In this document: in pieces, positions 1 to 6,570 of the stretch | Position numbering within the stretch: position 1 is the stretch's first letter | Layout: the number at the start of each line of letters is the position of its first letter | Assembly: GCA_030639445.1 (NCBI GenBank) | Contig: DAOWCR010000022.1 | Location: forward strand, 1-11,486 | DNA from: Dehalococcoidales bacterium | GTDB taxonomy: Bacteria > Chloroflexota > Dehalococcoidia > Dehalococcoidales > RBG-16-60-22 | Direction of reading: 5' to 3' | Length of the DNA: 11,486 bases | The notes under the pieces: generated by a model | What the model was told of the DNA's origin: nothing | What the model saw: only the letters and a program-made list of their open reading frames with translations | Databases searched by the model: none | Translations under genes and position numbers: made by a program

Positions 1-1
1 C

Positions 2-1264
2 AGCCTCCCGGTTACCCAGACCAGCCGAAGCCTGGAGGGATACTCCCTGACCGAGAATTTTCTGTTCACCACGGAATCCATCAGCGACTATCTGGAGCAC
101 CTGACCGACGAAGGGCGCCTGGTGGTGGTGAGCCACGATGATTTCACCACGTGGAAGCTGCTTTCCATCTCGCTGGCGGCGCTCAACGAAAGAGGTATCA
201 GCCACACCGCGGCGATGAACCAGGTGTACCTGCTGGGCCTGAGTTCGCCGGATATCTATCCTCTGTTCGTGCTGAAGAAGTCACCCTTTACGCCGGAGCA
301 ATCCTTACTCCGGCACGAGAAAATGCGCCAGCTGGGCTACGAGCCGATTCTGTCCTATTTCCCTCACCTTGAGCCGGAGAGAACGACCAACCCGGTGCTC
401 ACCGCCCTGGCCCGCGGGCAGATAGCCTTCAAGGCTATTGAGAAGAGGATGGCTGACGAGCCGGGTTTTGATATCAGTCCGGCCACCGACAACAGTCCGT
501 TCTTCTATAAAATTGAGGCGGGTCTGCCGCCGCCCGTGTCTCTGGTCTTCTGGTCGTCGCTGGCCATAATGCTCCTGGTGCTCCTGGGGCCGCCCTTATA
601 CTGGAAGTGGCGGACCTCCCGGGTAAAGGCAAGTCCAGGAAACCGGAAGAACCCGCTCCATTCCATAGTGTTATTTTCAATGCTGGGGGTGGGGTTCATG
701 CTGGTGGAAATTTCTCTTATCCAGAGGTTCGTGCTCTTTCTCGGCCAGCCGGTGCTGTCTCTGGCCGTCCTGCTCTTTTCTCTCCTGATAGGCGCCGGCG
801 CCGGCAGTCTGTATAGTGGCCGCCTGGCGGCCGGCCGGATAAGCCGGGGGATAGCCGCGGCCTCCCTGTCTATTGTGGCTACGGTAGCCATTTATACTTT
901 TCTCCTGCCCCTTATCTTCAACCAGCTCCTGGGACTGCCCCTGGCCGTCCGCCTGCTAGCCGTGGTTATCGCCTTAACCCCGCTGGGTTTTCTCATGGGA
1001 TTCCCCTTCCCTCTGGGTATAAGAATGCTAAAAGAGATGGAGATGGGAAAATACATACCATGGATGTGGGGCATTAACGGCATCGGCTCCGTGCTGGGCT
1101 CGGTGTTAACCATAGTGGTCGCCATAAGCTCTGGCTTTACCGGAGCGCTGCTAATCGGCGCCGGGTGCTATCTCATCGTTTTCCTGACCTTTAGAAAACA
1201 CCGCCTGAAGGTAGCTCAACTCCGGGACGGTGGCAAACGGCAGATATCTCCGCCACAGGGATAA
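2..1264 (+). CDS. Fused membrane protein / spermidine-synthase-like protein, C-terminal part (5' end outside window)
   Basis: The reading frame is open from base 2 with no start needed, so the gene is cut by the window edge and 420 residues are visible. The first ~45 residues (TENFLF, then a strand ending in RLVVVS) match the late part of a SpeE/methyltransferase-type Rossmann domain. The segment ATDNSPFFY (about 161-169) is a hallmark of the family. After it come several hydrophobic segments, roughly 179-200, 220-270, 283-335 and 362-396, with the family motifs VEISLIQRF and WGINGIGSVLGS. These proteins combine a spermidine-synthase-like domain with MFS-like membrane helices. Their reaction is mostly unproven, so polyamine synthesis should not be assumed. 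A GTG at 122 is an internal codon, not the true start. The gene ends 484 bases before dctP, with a promoter in between, so it is probably not part of the sugar-acid operon. Family assignment is firm; function is open. Confidence 0.85.
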   Translation, partial: SLPVTQTSRSLEGYSLTENFLFTTESISDYLEHLTDEGRLVVVSHDDFTTWKLLSISLAALNERGISHTAAMNQVYLLGLSSPDIYPLFVLKKSPFTPEQSLLRHEKMRQLGYEPILSYFPHLEPERTTNPVLTALARGQIAFKAIEKRMADEPGFDISPATDNSPFFYKIEAGLPPPVSLVFWSSLAIMLLVLLGPPLYWKWRTSRVKASPGNRKNPLHSIVLFSMLGVGFMLVEISLIQRFVLFLGQPVLSLAVLLFSLLIGAGAGSLYSGRLAAGRISRGIAAASLSIVATVAIYTFLLPLIFNQLLGLPLAVRLLAVVIALTPLGFLMGFPFPLGIRMLKEMEMGKYIPWMWGINGIGSVLGSVLTIVVAISSGFTGALLIGAGCYLIVFLTFRKHRLKVAQLRDGGKRQISPPQG

Positions 1265-1336
1265 CCATTTCGTAATCCATTTTTTCTCCCGGTAAGAAAA
1301 GAGTTTAAAAAACTGGCCGCCAGGGAGGTAAACCTA

Positions 1337-1365
1337 TTGACAAATCAGAAAAATGATGTTATTTT
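1337..1365 (+). promoter_or_regulatory. Putative sigma-70 promoter P1 (distal, before the leader RNA)
   Basis: TTGACA at 1337-1342 and TATTTT at 1360-1365 are separated by 17 bases. The -35 box is a perfect match and the -10 box matches 5 of 6. The predicted start near 1372 falls just before the first strong hairpin (1376-1407), which fits a structured transcript beginning there. The evidence is sequence match only. Confidence 0.5.
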
Positions 1366-1371
1366 TTCCGA

Positions 1372-1560
1372 GAGCGGGCTACTCACATATAGCGGTAAGA
1401 GTAGCCCCGTAGAAGTGGTATCACGACCTTAAAATAGGACCAGGAAAGAGTGCTGGGTAGGCGGGCTCTGCCAGGGGAAACAAGGTTTCCAAACCTTAGG
1501 CACAGGTGCTGGCCCCTCCCGTGTGCTGCCTTGGCGTAATCGGGCAAGTGGCATCCCGCC
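1372..1560 (+). ncRNA. Candidate structured leader RNA or small RNA, unclassified
   Basis: This stretch between two promoters is unusually rich in complementary segments. A perfect 9-bp stem pairs 1376-1384 with 1399-1407 around a 14-base loop. A 6-bp stem (GGCGGG 1460-1465 with CCCGCC 1555-1560) encloses an 8-bp stem with two G-U pairs (1469-1476 with 1529-1536). Inside that are a GCACA/TGTGC stem (1500-1504 with 1522-1526) and two mutually exclusive hairpins: GGAAAC/GTTTCC (1476-1481 with 1485-1490) or AAGGTT/AACCTT (1482-1487 with 1492-1497). The CCCG at 1555-1558 can also pair with CGGG at 1541-1544. Such alternative pairings are typical of regulatory leaders. I compared it by eye with common riboswitches, T-box, SRP, RNase P and tmRNA and recognised none. 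No T-run terminator follows. It could be a 5' leader of dctP, a free small RNA or chance pairing in GC-rich DNA. Confidence 0.3.
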
Positions 1561-1618
1561 GATAAATTAGATATAATTACCGCATTATGGGTATCTATGG
1601 TAGAATAATCCCGGGGGA

Positions 1619-1637
1619 AATGTCAGCGCTTGACATT
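1619..1637. promoter_or_regulatory. Perfect inverted repeat, likely operator of dctP promoter P2
   Basis: AATGTCA-GCGCT-TGACATT is a perfect 7-bp inverted repeat with a 5-base spacer. Its right arm contains the whole -35 box of promoter P2 (1630-1635), the classic position for a repressor that blocks polymerase. The size suits a dimeric helix-turn-helix regulator, for example of the GntR or LacI type. No regulator gene is present here, so the family cannot be named. Confidence 0.55.
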
Positions 1638-1658
1638 CACCTGAATCTTTGAGATAAT
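1630..1658 (+). promoter_or_regulatory. Sigma-70 promoter P2 for the dctPQM operon
   Basis: TTGACA at 1630-1635 and GATAAT at 1653-1658 are 17 bases apart, a near-consensus promoter. Transcription would start near 1665, giving an untranslated leader of about 84 bases before the GTG of dctP. This argues against an ATG at 1659 as the dctP start, because that codon overlaps the -10 box. Confidence 0.65.
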
Positions 1659-1732
1659 ATGCCCACAAAATATGGCGAAGGGGGTGATAGTTCAGCAGAA
1701 AAATTTTTTTACCGGTTAAGTACTAATACTTT

Positions 1733-1738
1733 AGGAGG
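1733..1738 (+). promoter_or_regulatory. Ribosome binding site deciding the dctP start
   Basis: AGGAGG lies 10 bases before the GTG at 1749. It selects this GTG over the upstream in-frame ATG at 1659, which has no such site and sits inside the promoter. Confidence 0.7.
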
Positions 1739-1748
1739 AAAAATCTTA

Positions 1749-2912
1749 GTGAAAAAGAAATTACTATTGGTTCCACTGGCATTGTTAATCATCGCGAGCT
1801 TGCTTGCTGCCTGCGCGGCACCAGCTCCAGCACCGGCGCCAGCACCGGCTCCAGCACCAGCTCCCGCACCGGCTCCCGCACCGGCTCCCGCGCCGGCTCC
1901 GGCACCCGCTCCCGCACCCGCTCCAGCGCCTGCGCCGGCACCCGCTGCACCAGCAGAAGTATTTGAGTGGATTGTCCAGCAGCACGCTGGCGCTGGCTCC
2001 ACCTTCCACGACGGGTGGACATGGTATACGGAAGACCTGCAAGTGGCCAGTGGCGGCCAGCTGGATGTCCCCCTGCACTCAGGCGGCGAGATTGTCCCGT
2101 CCATGGTGGAGCTTGACGGCATTAGCGAGGGCATACTGGACCTGGCAAGCACCTGCACCATGTACTGGCGAGACCGGTTCGGACCGGCCACCAACCTCTT
2201 CACTTACCAGATCGCCGGCCTTTCCCCCACCGAGCAATTTTTCTGGATGCAGCTCGAGGGCATGGACCTGCTGCAACAGATGTGCGCGGACTACAACGTA
2301 ACCTTCATCGGCGGGTTCCAGACCGTACCCGAAATCTTCATCAACACCAAAGAACCGCTCACCGGGCCTGAGGACATCGACGGCCTGAAACTGCGCACCG
2401 CCGGCGATGACGGCACCATCTTCCAGCAGATGGGCGCCGCGGTGACCACGCTGAGCACCGAGGAGACCTATGAGGCGGCCATGCGCGGCGTGATTGACGG
2501 CTTCCAGCTCAGCTCGCCGGGCTACGACTACTCGATAGCGAGCTACGAGGTCATCAACTACGTCTATCTCGGCTCGGTGCGCCAGCCCCAGGAGTGGCAG
2601 CCCATCATGGTCAACACCGATTCCTGGAACGAGCTTCCGGACAGCCTCAAGAAGCTGCTCATTGAGATGGGCAAGGCCGCGGGCATGAACTACTACGCCT
2701 TTATGCTCCAGCGAGACCTCGAAGTCATCCCCCTGTTCCGGGAGAAGGGTACTACCGTAACCTTTATCCCAGACTCCATTGGTGACGAGATGCAGACACG
2801 CGGCAATGCGCTCTACGCGGAGTACGCTGCCGAGGATCCCTTCTTCGACGAGGTCTGGACCAAGATTCAGGCCTTCCGGGATGCTTACCGCGACGGTTGG
2901 CAGCGCATGTAG
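1749..2912 (+). CDS. dctP: TRAP transporter solute-binding lipoprotein, DctP family
   Basis: This is the extracytoplasmic binding protein of a TRAP transporter. It captures an organic acid and delivers it to DctQM. From the GTG at 1749 it has 387 residues. Residues 1-21 form a lipoprotein signal (three Lys, then a hydrophobic core) with lipobox LAAC and Cys22 as the lipid anchor. Directly after it, bases 1818-1943 encode 21 Ala-Pro dipeptides, an exceptionally long stiff linker. The DctP fold begins at about residue 70. The segment LKLRTAG carries the Arg (about 216) that in DctP proteins forms the salt bridge to the substrate carboxylate, and the later ETYEAAMRGVIDG segment is also typical. 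The dctQ and dctM genes follow, separated by a hairpin. The neighbouring aldolase, kinase and dehydratase suggest a sugar acid as ligand, but other carboxylates are possible. Family is certain, ligand inferred. The start rests on the ribosome site and signal peptide. Confidence 0.93.
   Translation: MKKKLLLVPLALLIIASLLAACAAPAPAPAPAPAPAPAPAPAPAPAPAPAPAPAPAPAPAPAPAPAAPAEVFEWIVQQHAGAGSTFHDGWTWYTEDLQVASGGQLDVPLHSGGEIVPSMVELDGISEGILDLASTCTMYWRDRFGPATNLFTYQIAGLSPTEQFFWMQLEGMDLLQQMCADYNVTFIGGFQTVPEIFINTKEPLTGPEDIDGLKLRTAGDDGTIFQQMGAAVTTLSTEETYEAAMRGVIDGFQLSSPGYDYSIASYEVINYVYLGSVRQPQEWQPIMVNTDSWNELPDSLKKLLIEMGKAAGMNYYAFMLQRDLEVIPLFREKGTTVTFIPDSIGDEMQTRGNALYAEYAAEDPFFDEVWTKIQAFRDAYRDGWQRM
1818..1943 (+). 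repeat. Ala-Pro codon repeat (21 dipeptides) in dctP
   Basis: Forty-two codons alternate Ala and Pro without interruption. Codon use varies (gca, gct, gcg; cca, ccc, ccg), so the protein repeat is kept while the DNA repeat is imperfect. That suggests selection on the peptide or age, not a fresh slippage expansion. It gives a rigid spacer between the lipid anchor and the binding domain. The reverse strand shows a matching Gly/Ala-like open frame that is an artefact. Confidence 0.95.
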
Positions 2913-2921
2913 TTTCCAGAG

Positions 2922-2953
2922 TCCCCTGCTTCGGGTTTTCCCGGAGCAGGGGA
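2922..2953 (+). promoter_or_regulatory. Stable hairpin between dctP and dctQ
   Basis: Bases 2922-2935 pair with 2940-2953 in a continuous 14-bp stem with one G-U pair and a TTTT loop. It begins 9 bases after the dctP stop. No long T-run follows, so it is not a full terminator. It may protect the dctP message end or partly stop transcription, giving more binding protein than membrane subunits. The role is inferred; the pairing is directly visible. Confidence 0.6.
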
Positions 2954-2979
2954 TTCTAACCTGACAAGAAAGCAAAACT

Positions 2980-3486
2980 ATGAGCAAAGTCCTTACGGTT
3001 ATTGACGCTATCAGCGAATGGGGAGGAAAGATTGCCCGCTGGTTCACTCTCTGTCTGATACTGGTCATAGTCCAGGAGGTCATCAGACGCTACGTTTTCA
3101 ACGCTCCATCCATATGGGGCTACGAGGTGAGCATCGCCCTGGGGACATCTCTGTATGCCTGGGGTTTCGCCTACACGGAGAGCAAGCGCGCCCATGTCCG
3201 GGTGGACGTGTTCTATATTCACATGTCACCCCGCGTCAAGGCCATCGCCGATACCATCGGCGGCTTCATTTTCTTTCTACCGGTGATTGCCTTTGTCGTC
3301 TTCGCCGCCTGGAATAAGATGTTCTGGTCCTGGAGCGTCATGGAGAAAAGTGTGGAGGGCTTCTGGTACCCGCCGTGGTACCCGCTCCGCACTATGATTT
3401 TCATCGGCTTCTCGCTGCTGTTCCTGCAGGGCCTGGCCACTCTCACCCGCAGCGTATACCATGCCGTAAAGGGGAGAGACCTGTAA
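2980..3486 (+). CDS. dctQ: TRAP transporter small permease subunit DctQ
   Basis: The small membrane subunit couples the binding protein and the large DctM channel in the cytoplasmic membrane. The protein has 168 residues and four hydrophobic segments at about 18-38, 46-63, 88-110 and 136-155, the standard DctQ topology. The conserved HVRVDVFY-type segment (about residues 71-78) between helices two and three supports the family. The ATG at 2980 is the sensible start, although the site before it (aagaaag) is weak. Low translation here would agree with the hairpin upstream in making DctQ scarcer than DctP. The stop overlaps the dctM start by one base (TAATG), which suggests translational coupling. 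Confidence 0.92.
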   Translation: MSKVLTVIDAISEWGGKIARWFTLCLILVIVQEVIRRYVFNAPSIWGYEVSIALGTSLYAWGFAYTESKRAHVRVDVFYIHMSPRVKAIADTIGGFIFFLPVIAFVVFAAWNKMFWSWSVMEKSVEGFWYPPWYPLRTMIFIGFSLLFLQGLATLTRSVYHAVKGRDL

Positions 3487-4817
3487 TGGAATTCAGTGCC
3501 GAAGTAATTACCGTCTTCATGCTCGGCGGCATCCTCGTCGGCGTGTTGAGCGGCTTCCCCCTGGCCTACGTCATCGGGTTCCTCGGTTTAATCGTCGGCC
3601 TCTATGTCTGGGAGGAGGCGATAGCTCAGGTCTTTTACCTGCGCATGTACCGGCTGATGATTAACTACGTCCTGCTGGCGGTGCCCCTCTTTGTCTTCAT
3701 GGGGTCGATGCTGGAACGTTCGGGGATAATCGAACGGCTCTATCAAGCCCTCTACATCTGGATGGGCGGCTTCCGCGGCGGGCTGGCCGTGGTCACCGTC
3801 ATGGTGGGTACGGTTATGGCGGCTACCGTGGGCATCATCACCGCCTCGGTAACGCTGCTCACGCTGGTGGCCCTGCCCTCGATGGTAAGGCGCGGCTACA
3901 GCAAGAGCTTCGCCGCCGGCGCCTGCACCGCCGGAGGTATCCTGGGTATTTTAATTCCACCCAGCATTATGATTGTTATCTACGGGCCGATGGCCGAGGT
4001 ATCGGTCGGCAAGATGTTCTTCGGCGCCTTCGTTCCCGGGCTCATTCTCTCCATCGGCTATATCAGCTATATCGCCATACGCAGCGCTCTCCAGCCGAAT
4101 ATCGCCCCGCCGGTGCCCCTAGAGCAGCGGGACGTTCCCTTCTTGAAGAAGACGAGCATGCTGGCTGTCTCGCTGGTCCCGCCCGCCATCCTGATTTTGT
4201 CCGTGCTGGGGGTCATTTTCTTCGGCATTGCGCCGCCCACCGAGGCCGCCGGCACCGGCGCCTTCATGGCTATCCTACTAACTCTTGCCTACAAGAGGCT
4301 CAGCTGGGAAGTCTTAAGAGATGTGATGACCACGACGCTGCGGCTCTCCGGGTTCATCTTCCTGGTCGGCACCATGTCCTTTGCCTTCGTCGGCGTCTTC
4401 CTGGGTGCCGGGTGCGGGGAGGTGGTGACGGACTTCATCCTGGGTATGCCCGGCGGTAGATGGGGCGCTTTCGGCGTCATCATGGCCATCGTCTTCGTCC
4501 TCGGCTTCTTCATTGACTGGATTGGCATCCTCTTCATCATGGTGCCCATCATCACTCCTATCTTCGAGGTGCTGGGCTTTCACCCGGTCTGGGCGGCCAT
4601 CATGGTCTGCGTCAACCTGCAGACCTCCTTCATGACGCCTCCCTTCGCCATGGGGATATACATCTGCCGCGGCGCGGCCGACCCATCGTTAGGAGTGACC
4701 ATCGCCGATATCATCCGGGGTGTCATCCCCTACGTTCTCATCGTCCTGGTGGTTATTGTGCTGCTGGCTATTTTCCCACAGCTAATCCTCTGGCTACCGG
4801 GCCAGATGATAGATTAA
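3486..4817 (+). CDS. dctM: TRAP transporter large permease subunit DctM
   Basis: The large subunit forms the transport path for sodium- or proton-driven uptake of the acid. From the ATG at 3486 it has 443 residues, the usual DctM length, and about 12 hydrophobic segments. Family motifs include GILIPPS at about residues 153-159 and DWIGILFIMVPI in the second half (about 341-352), followed by a stretch ending QTSFMTPPFA. An upstream in-frame GTG at 3375 lies inside dctQ and is rejected. The 3486 start has GGGGAGAG just before it and shares one base with the dctQ stop. The gene is intact. A 207-base gap follows, holding a strong inverted repeat, so expression of the next gene may be reduced or separate. 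Confidence 0.94.
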   Translation: MEFSAEVITVFMLGGILVGVLSGFPLAYVIGFLGLIVGLYVWEEAIAQVFYLRMYRLMINYVLLAVPLFVFMGSMLERSGIIERLYQALYIWMGGFRGGLAVVTVMVGTVMAATVGIITASVTLLTLVALPSMVRRGYSKSFAAGACTAGGILGILIPPSIMIVIYGPMAEVSVGKMFFGAFVPGLILSIGYISYIAIRSALQPNIAPPVPLEQRDVPFLKKTSMLAVSLVPPAILILSVLGVIFFGIAPPTEAAGTGAFMAILLTLAYKRLSWEVLRDVMTTTLRLSGFIFLVGTMSFAFVGVFLGAGCGEVVTDFILGMPGGRWGAFGVIMAIVFVLGFFIDWIGILFIMVPIITPIFEVLGFHPVWAAIMVCVNLQTSFMTPPFAMGIYICRGAADPSLGVTIADIIRGVIPYVLIVLVVIVLLAIFPQLILWLPGQMID

Positions 4818-4878
4818 AGGTAAGGCGAAAATAAACCGAATATACTGAAGCCACGAGATGTTTTACACCGGCTGAAAT

Positions 4879-4930
4879 AGGAGCGGCACTGTTTCAATGA
4901 CCATAATGGAACGCCAACAGTGCCGCTCCT
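4879..4930. repeat. Perfect 15-bp inverted repeat between dctM and the DUF2520 gene
   Basis: Bases 4879-4893 and 4916-4930 are perfect complements (AGGAGCGGCACTGTT and its reverse complement), with a 22-base loop. No T-run follows on either strand, so it is not a standard intrinsic terminator. It could be a transcript-stabilising or processing stem, a small dispersed repeat, or a site read as DNA. A second GC-rich set of complementary pieces (CCGGT/ACCGG around the palindrome CCTCCGGAGG at 4988-4997) lies just before the next ribosome site. Confidence 0.75.
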
Positions 4931-5024
4931 GACATATAGCACCCAGACCAGGAAAGCCCGTGACACCGGGCCCCGGAGCCGGTATCTCCTCCGGAGGCCA
5001 CCGGAATAATCAGGAGGCAATGGA

Positions 5025-5891
5025 GTGCTCAAGATAGGTTTTATCGGTGCCGGCACCGTAGGCACCGCCCTGGCGATAAGCCTATCCCGGCAGGGCTACC
5101 GGGTGATTGCCGTGCATGACCTGAAGTTGGCGGCCGCGCAGAGACTGGCCGAAGCGGTAAAGGGCTGCCGGATTCTGGAAAAAGCCCAGGACGTGGCCGA
5201 TACCGCCGAGTTTGTCTTTATTACCACCGCCGATGATTTCATTCCACAGGTAGCCGCTGAGGTTGGCTGGCACACCGGGCAGACGGTGGCCCACTGCAGC
5301 GGCGCCGCCTCCACCGAAGCCCTGGCACCGGCCAGGGAACAGGGTGCCCGGGTGGGTTGTATCCACCCGCTGCAAACATTCGCCAGCGTGGCCCAGGCCG
5401 TGGAGAACCTGCCCGGCTCTACCTTTGCCATTGAAGCGGAGGAGCCGGCGCTAAGTATACTAAAAGAGATGGCGACCGCCCTGCAGGGTAACTGGCTGGA
5501 ACTCAAAGCCGAGGACAAAGCGCTTTATCATGCTTCCGCCTGTATTGCCTGTAACTACTTTTACACCCTGGTACAAATAGCCGCCGAGCTGTGGCAGAAC
5601 TTCGGCGTACCCGCGTCCGAGGCAACGCGGGCCATGATGCCTCTGCTCCGCGGCAGCTTGAATAACCTCGACAATGTCGGCTTACCGCAGGCCCTTACCG
5701 GGCCCATCGCCCGCGGGGACCTGGTTACCATACGCAAGCACCTCGCCGCCTTTGAGAAAAAGGCCCCGGCGGTGCTCTCTCTGTATAAAGAGCTGGGGAA
5801 CCGGACCATCCCCATCGGCCTGGCCAAAGGAACCCTCGCCGAGAGCCGGGCCGAGGAGCTGCGAGCGTTATTCCAGGAAAATCAGAAATAG
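5025..5891 (+). CDS. Rossmann-fold and DUF2520 domain protein, putative NAD(P)-dependent reductase
   Basis: The protein has 288 residues. It starts with a nucleotide-binding fold: the glycine motif GAGTVG at residues 8-13, then a strand FVFITTADD at about 63-71. CSGA (91-94) and HPLQTF (114-119) are conserved marks of this family. The C-terminal helical DUF2520 half carries KALYHASAC (about 165-173) and ALTGPIARGD (223-232). The fold resembles ketopantoate reductase and F420-dependent NADP oxidoreductase, and some family members (PanG) were reported as ketopantoate reductases. Here no pantothenate gene is near. It sits 13 bases before the aldolase, so a role in reducing or oxidising a sugar-acid intermediate is plausible but unproven. 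The GTG at 5025 is chosen because AGGAGG lies 7 bases upstream (5012-5017) and the Rossmann strand starts at once. An ATG at 5020 is out of frame. Confidence 0.85.
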   Translation: MLKIGFIGAGTVGTALAISLSRQGYRVIAVHDLKLAAAQRLAEAVKGCRILEKAQDVADTAEFVFITTADDFIPQVAAEVGWHTGQTVAHCSGAASTEALAPAREQGARVGCIHPLQTFASVAQAVENLPGSTFAIEAEEPALSILKEMATALQGNWLELKAEDKALYHASACIACNYFYTLVQIAAELWQNFGVPASEATRAMMPLLRGSLNNLDNVGLPQALTGPIARGDLVTIRKHLAAFEKKAPAVLSLYKELGNRTIPIGLAKGTLAESRAEELRALFQENQK

Positions 5892-5904
5892 GGGGTGAGC
5901 AGAA

Positions 5905-6570
5905 ATGCCGGATAAATGCGAGACCATGAAGTATATCCTTGAAGGCGGCATCATCGCCATCATCCGGGCACCTGATGTGGAGCGAGGCTACAATCTGGCC
6001 GAGGCCGCCCGCCGGGGCGGTATTACCGCCATTGAAATAACCATGACCGTCCCCGGGGCCCTGGACGTCATCCGCGACCTGGCCTCCAGATACCGGAACG
6101 GGGAAATACTGGTCGGCGCCGGCACCGTCCTGGACCCGGAGACCGCCCGCCTGGCCATTCTCGCCGGAGCCGAATATATCATCAGCCCCCACTTTGACCC
6201 GGCGACGGTCCGGATGTGCCATCGCTACCGCAAGGTCTGCATTCCCGGCGCGATGAGCGTCAAAGAGGTGGTCGAAGTCCTGGAGAGCGGGGCTGACGCC
6301 GTAAAAATCTTTCCCGCCGGACTCTTTGGCCCCAGCATTATTAAAGCGATAAGGGAACCTCTGCCGCAGGCAATGATGATTCCTACCGGGGGCGTCAGCC
6401 TGGATAACGTGGCGGAATGGTTTGAGGCCGGAGCCGTGGCCGTGGCGGTGGGTGGCGACCTGACCCGGGAAGCCCTGGCCAAAGGCGATTATGGCATCCT
6501 CGAGCAAAAGGCGAAAGACTACATTGCCCGCATTAAAGAGGTGAGGAAAAAGCTCAAAGGAGGCAAATAA
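5905..6570 (+). CDS. eda: 2-dehydro-3-deoxy-6-phosphogluconate/galactonate (KDPG-type) aldolase
   Basis: This class I aldolase splits 2-keto-3-deoxy-6-phospho-sugar acid into pyruvate and glyceraldehyde 3-phosphate in the cytoplasm. The protein has 221 residues and a single TIM-barrel domain, close to the family's usual ~205-215. Visible active-site parts are Glu44 (IEIT), GAGTV (71-75), SPHF (94-97), PGAMS (114-118), the Schiff-base Lys134 in VKIFPA and the phosphate-binding loop PTGGV (160-164). The strand after Glu44 lacks the Arg of E. coli Eda (EITMTVP in place of EVTLRT), so preference for the gluconate or galactonate epimer cannot be told. A GGGGG-type site precedes the ATG at 5905; Met8 is a possible alternative. 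The stop overlaps the kinase start by one base. Together with that kinase and the dehydratase opposite it completes an Entner-Doudoroff-like lower route. Confidence 0.93.
   Translation: MPDKCETMKYILEGGIIAIIRAPDVERGYNLAEAARRGGITAIEITMTVPGALDVIRDLASRYRNGEILVGAGTVLDPETARLAILAGAEYIISPHFDPATVRMCHRYRKVCIPGAMSVKEVVEVLESGADAVKIFPAGLFGPSIIKAIREPLPQAMMIPTGGVSLDNVAEWFEAGAVAVAVGGDLTREALAKGDYGILEQKAKDYIARIKEVRKKLKGGK

Noticed and set aside
1413..1425. AAGTGGTATCACG resembles the T-box consensus
   Set aside because: No stem I with specifier loop, no room upstream of the likely transcript start, no aminoacyl-tRNA or amino-acid gene downstream, and no terminator/antiterminator pair.
1659..1748. Upstream in-frame ATG at 1659 as dctP start, adding 30 residues
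   Set aside because: It overlaps the -10 box of a near-consensus promoter, lacks a ribosome site and would bury the lipoprotein signal; GTG 1749 has AGGAGG and a proper signal peptide.
1709..2203. Reverse-strand open frame rich in Gly/Ala across the dctP linker
   Set aside because: It is the complement of the Ala-Pro repeat, with no ribosome site and no recognisable domain.
2079..3083. 334-codon open frame on the minus strand over dctP
   Set aside because: Shadow of a clear DctP coding sequence; no family features and it crosses the dctP-dctQ gap.
4879..4930. Calling the 15-bp repeat an intrinsic terminator
   Set aside because: No T-run follows on either strand; kept as an inverted repeat of unknown role.
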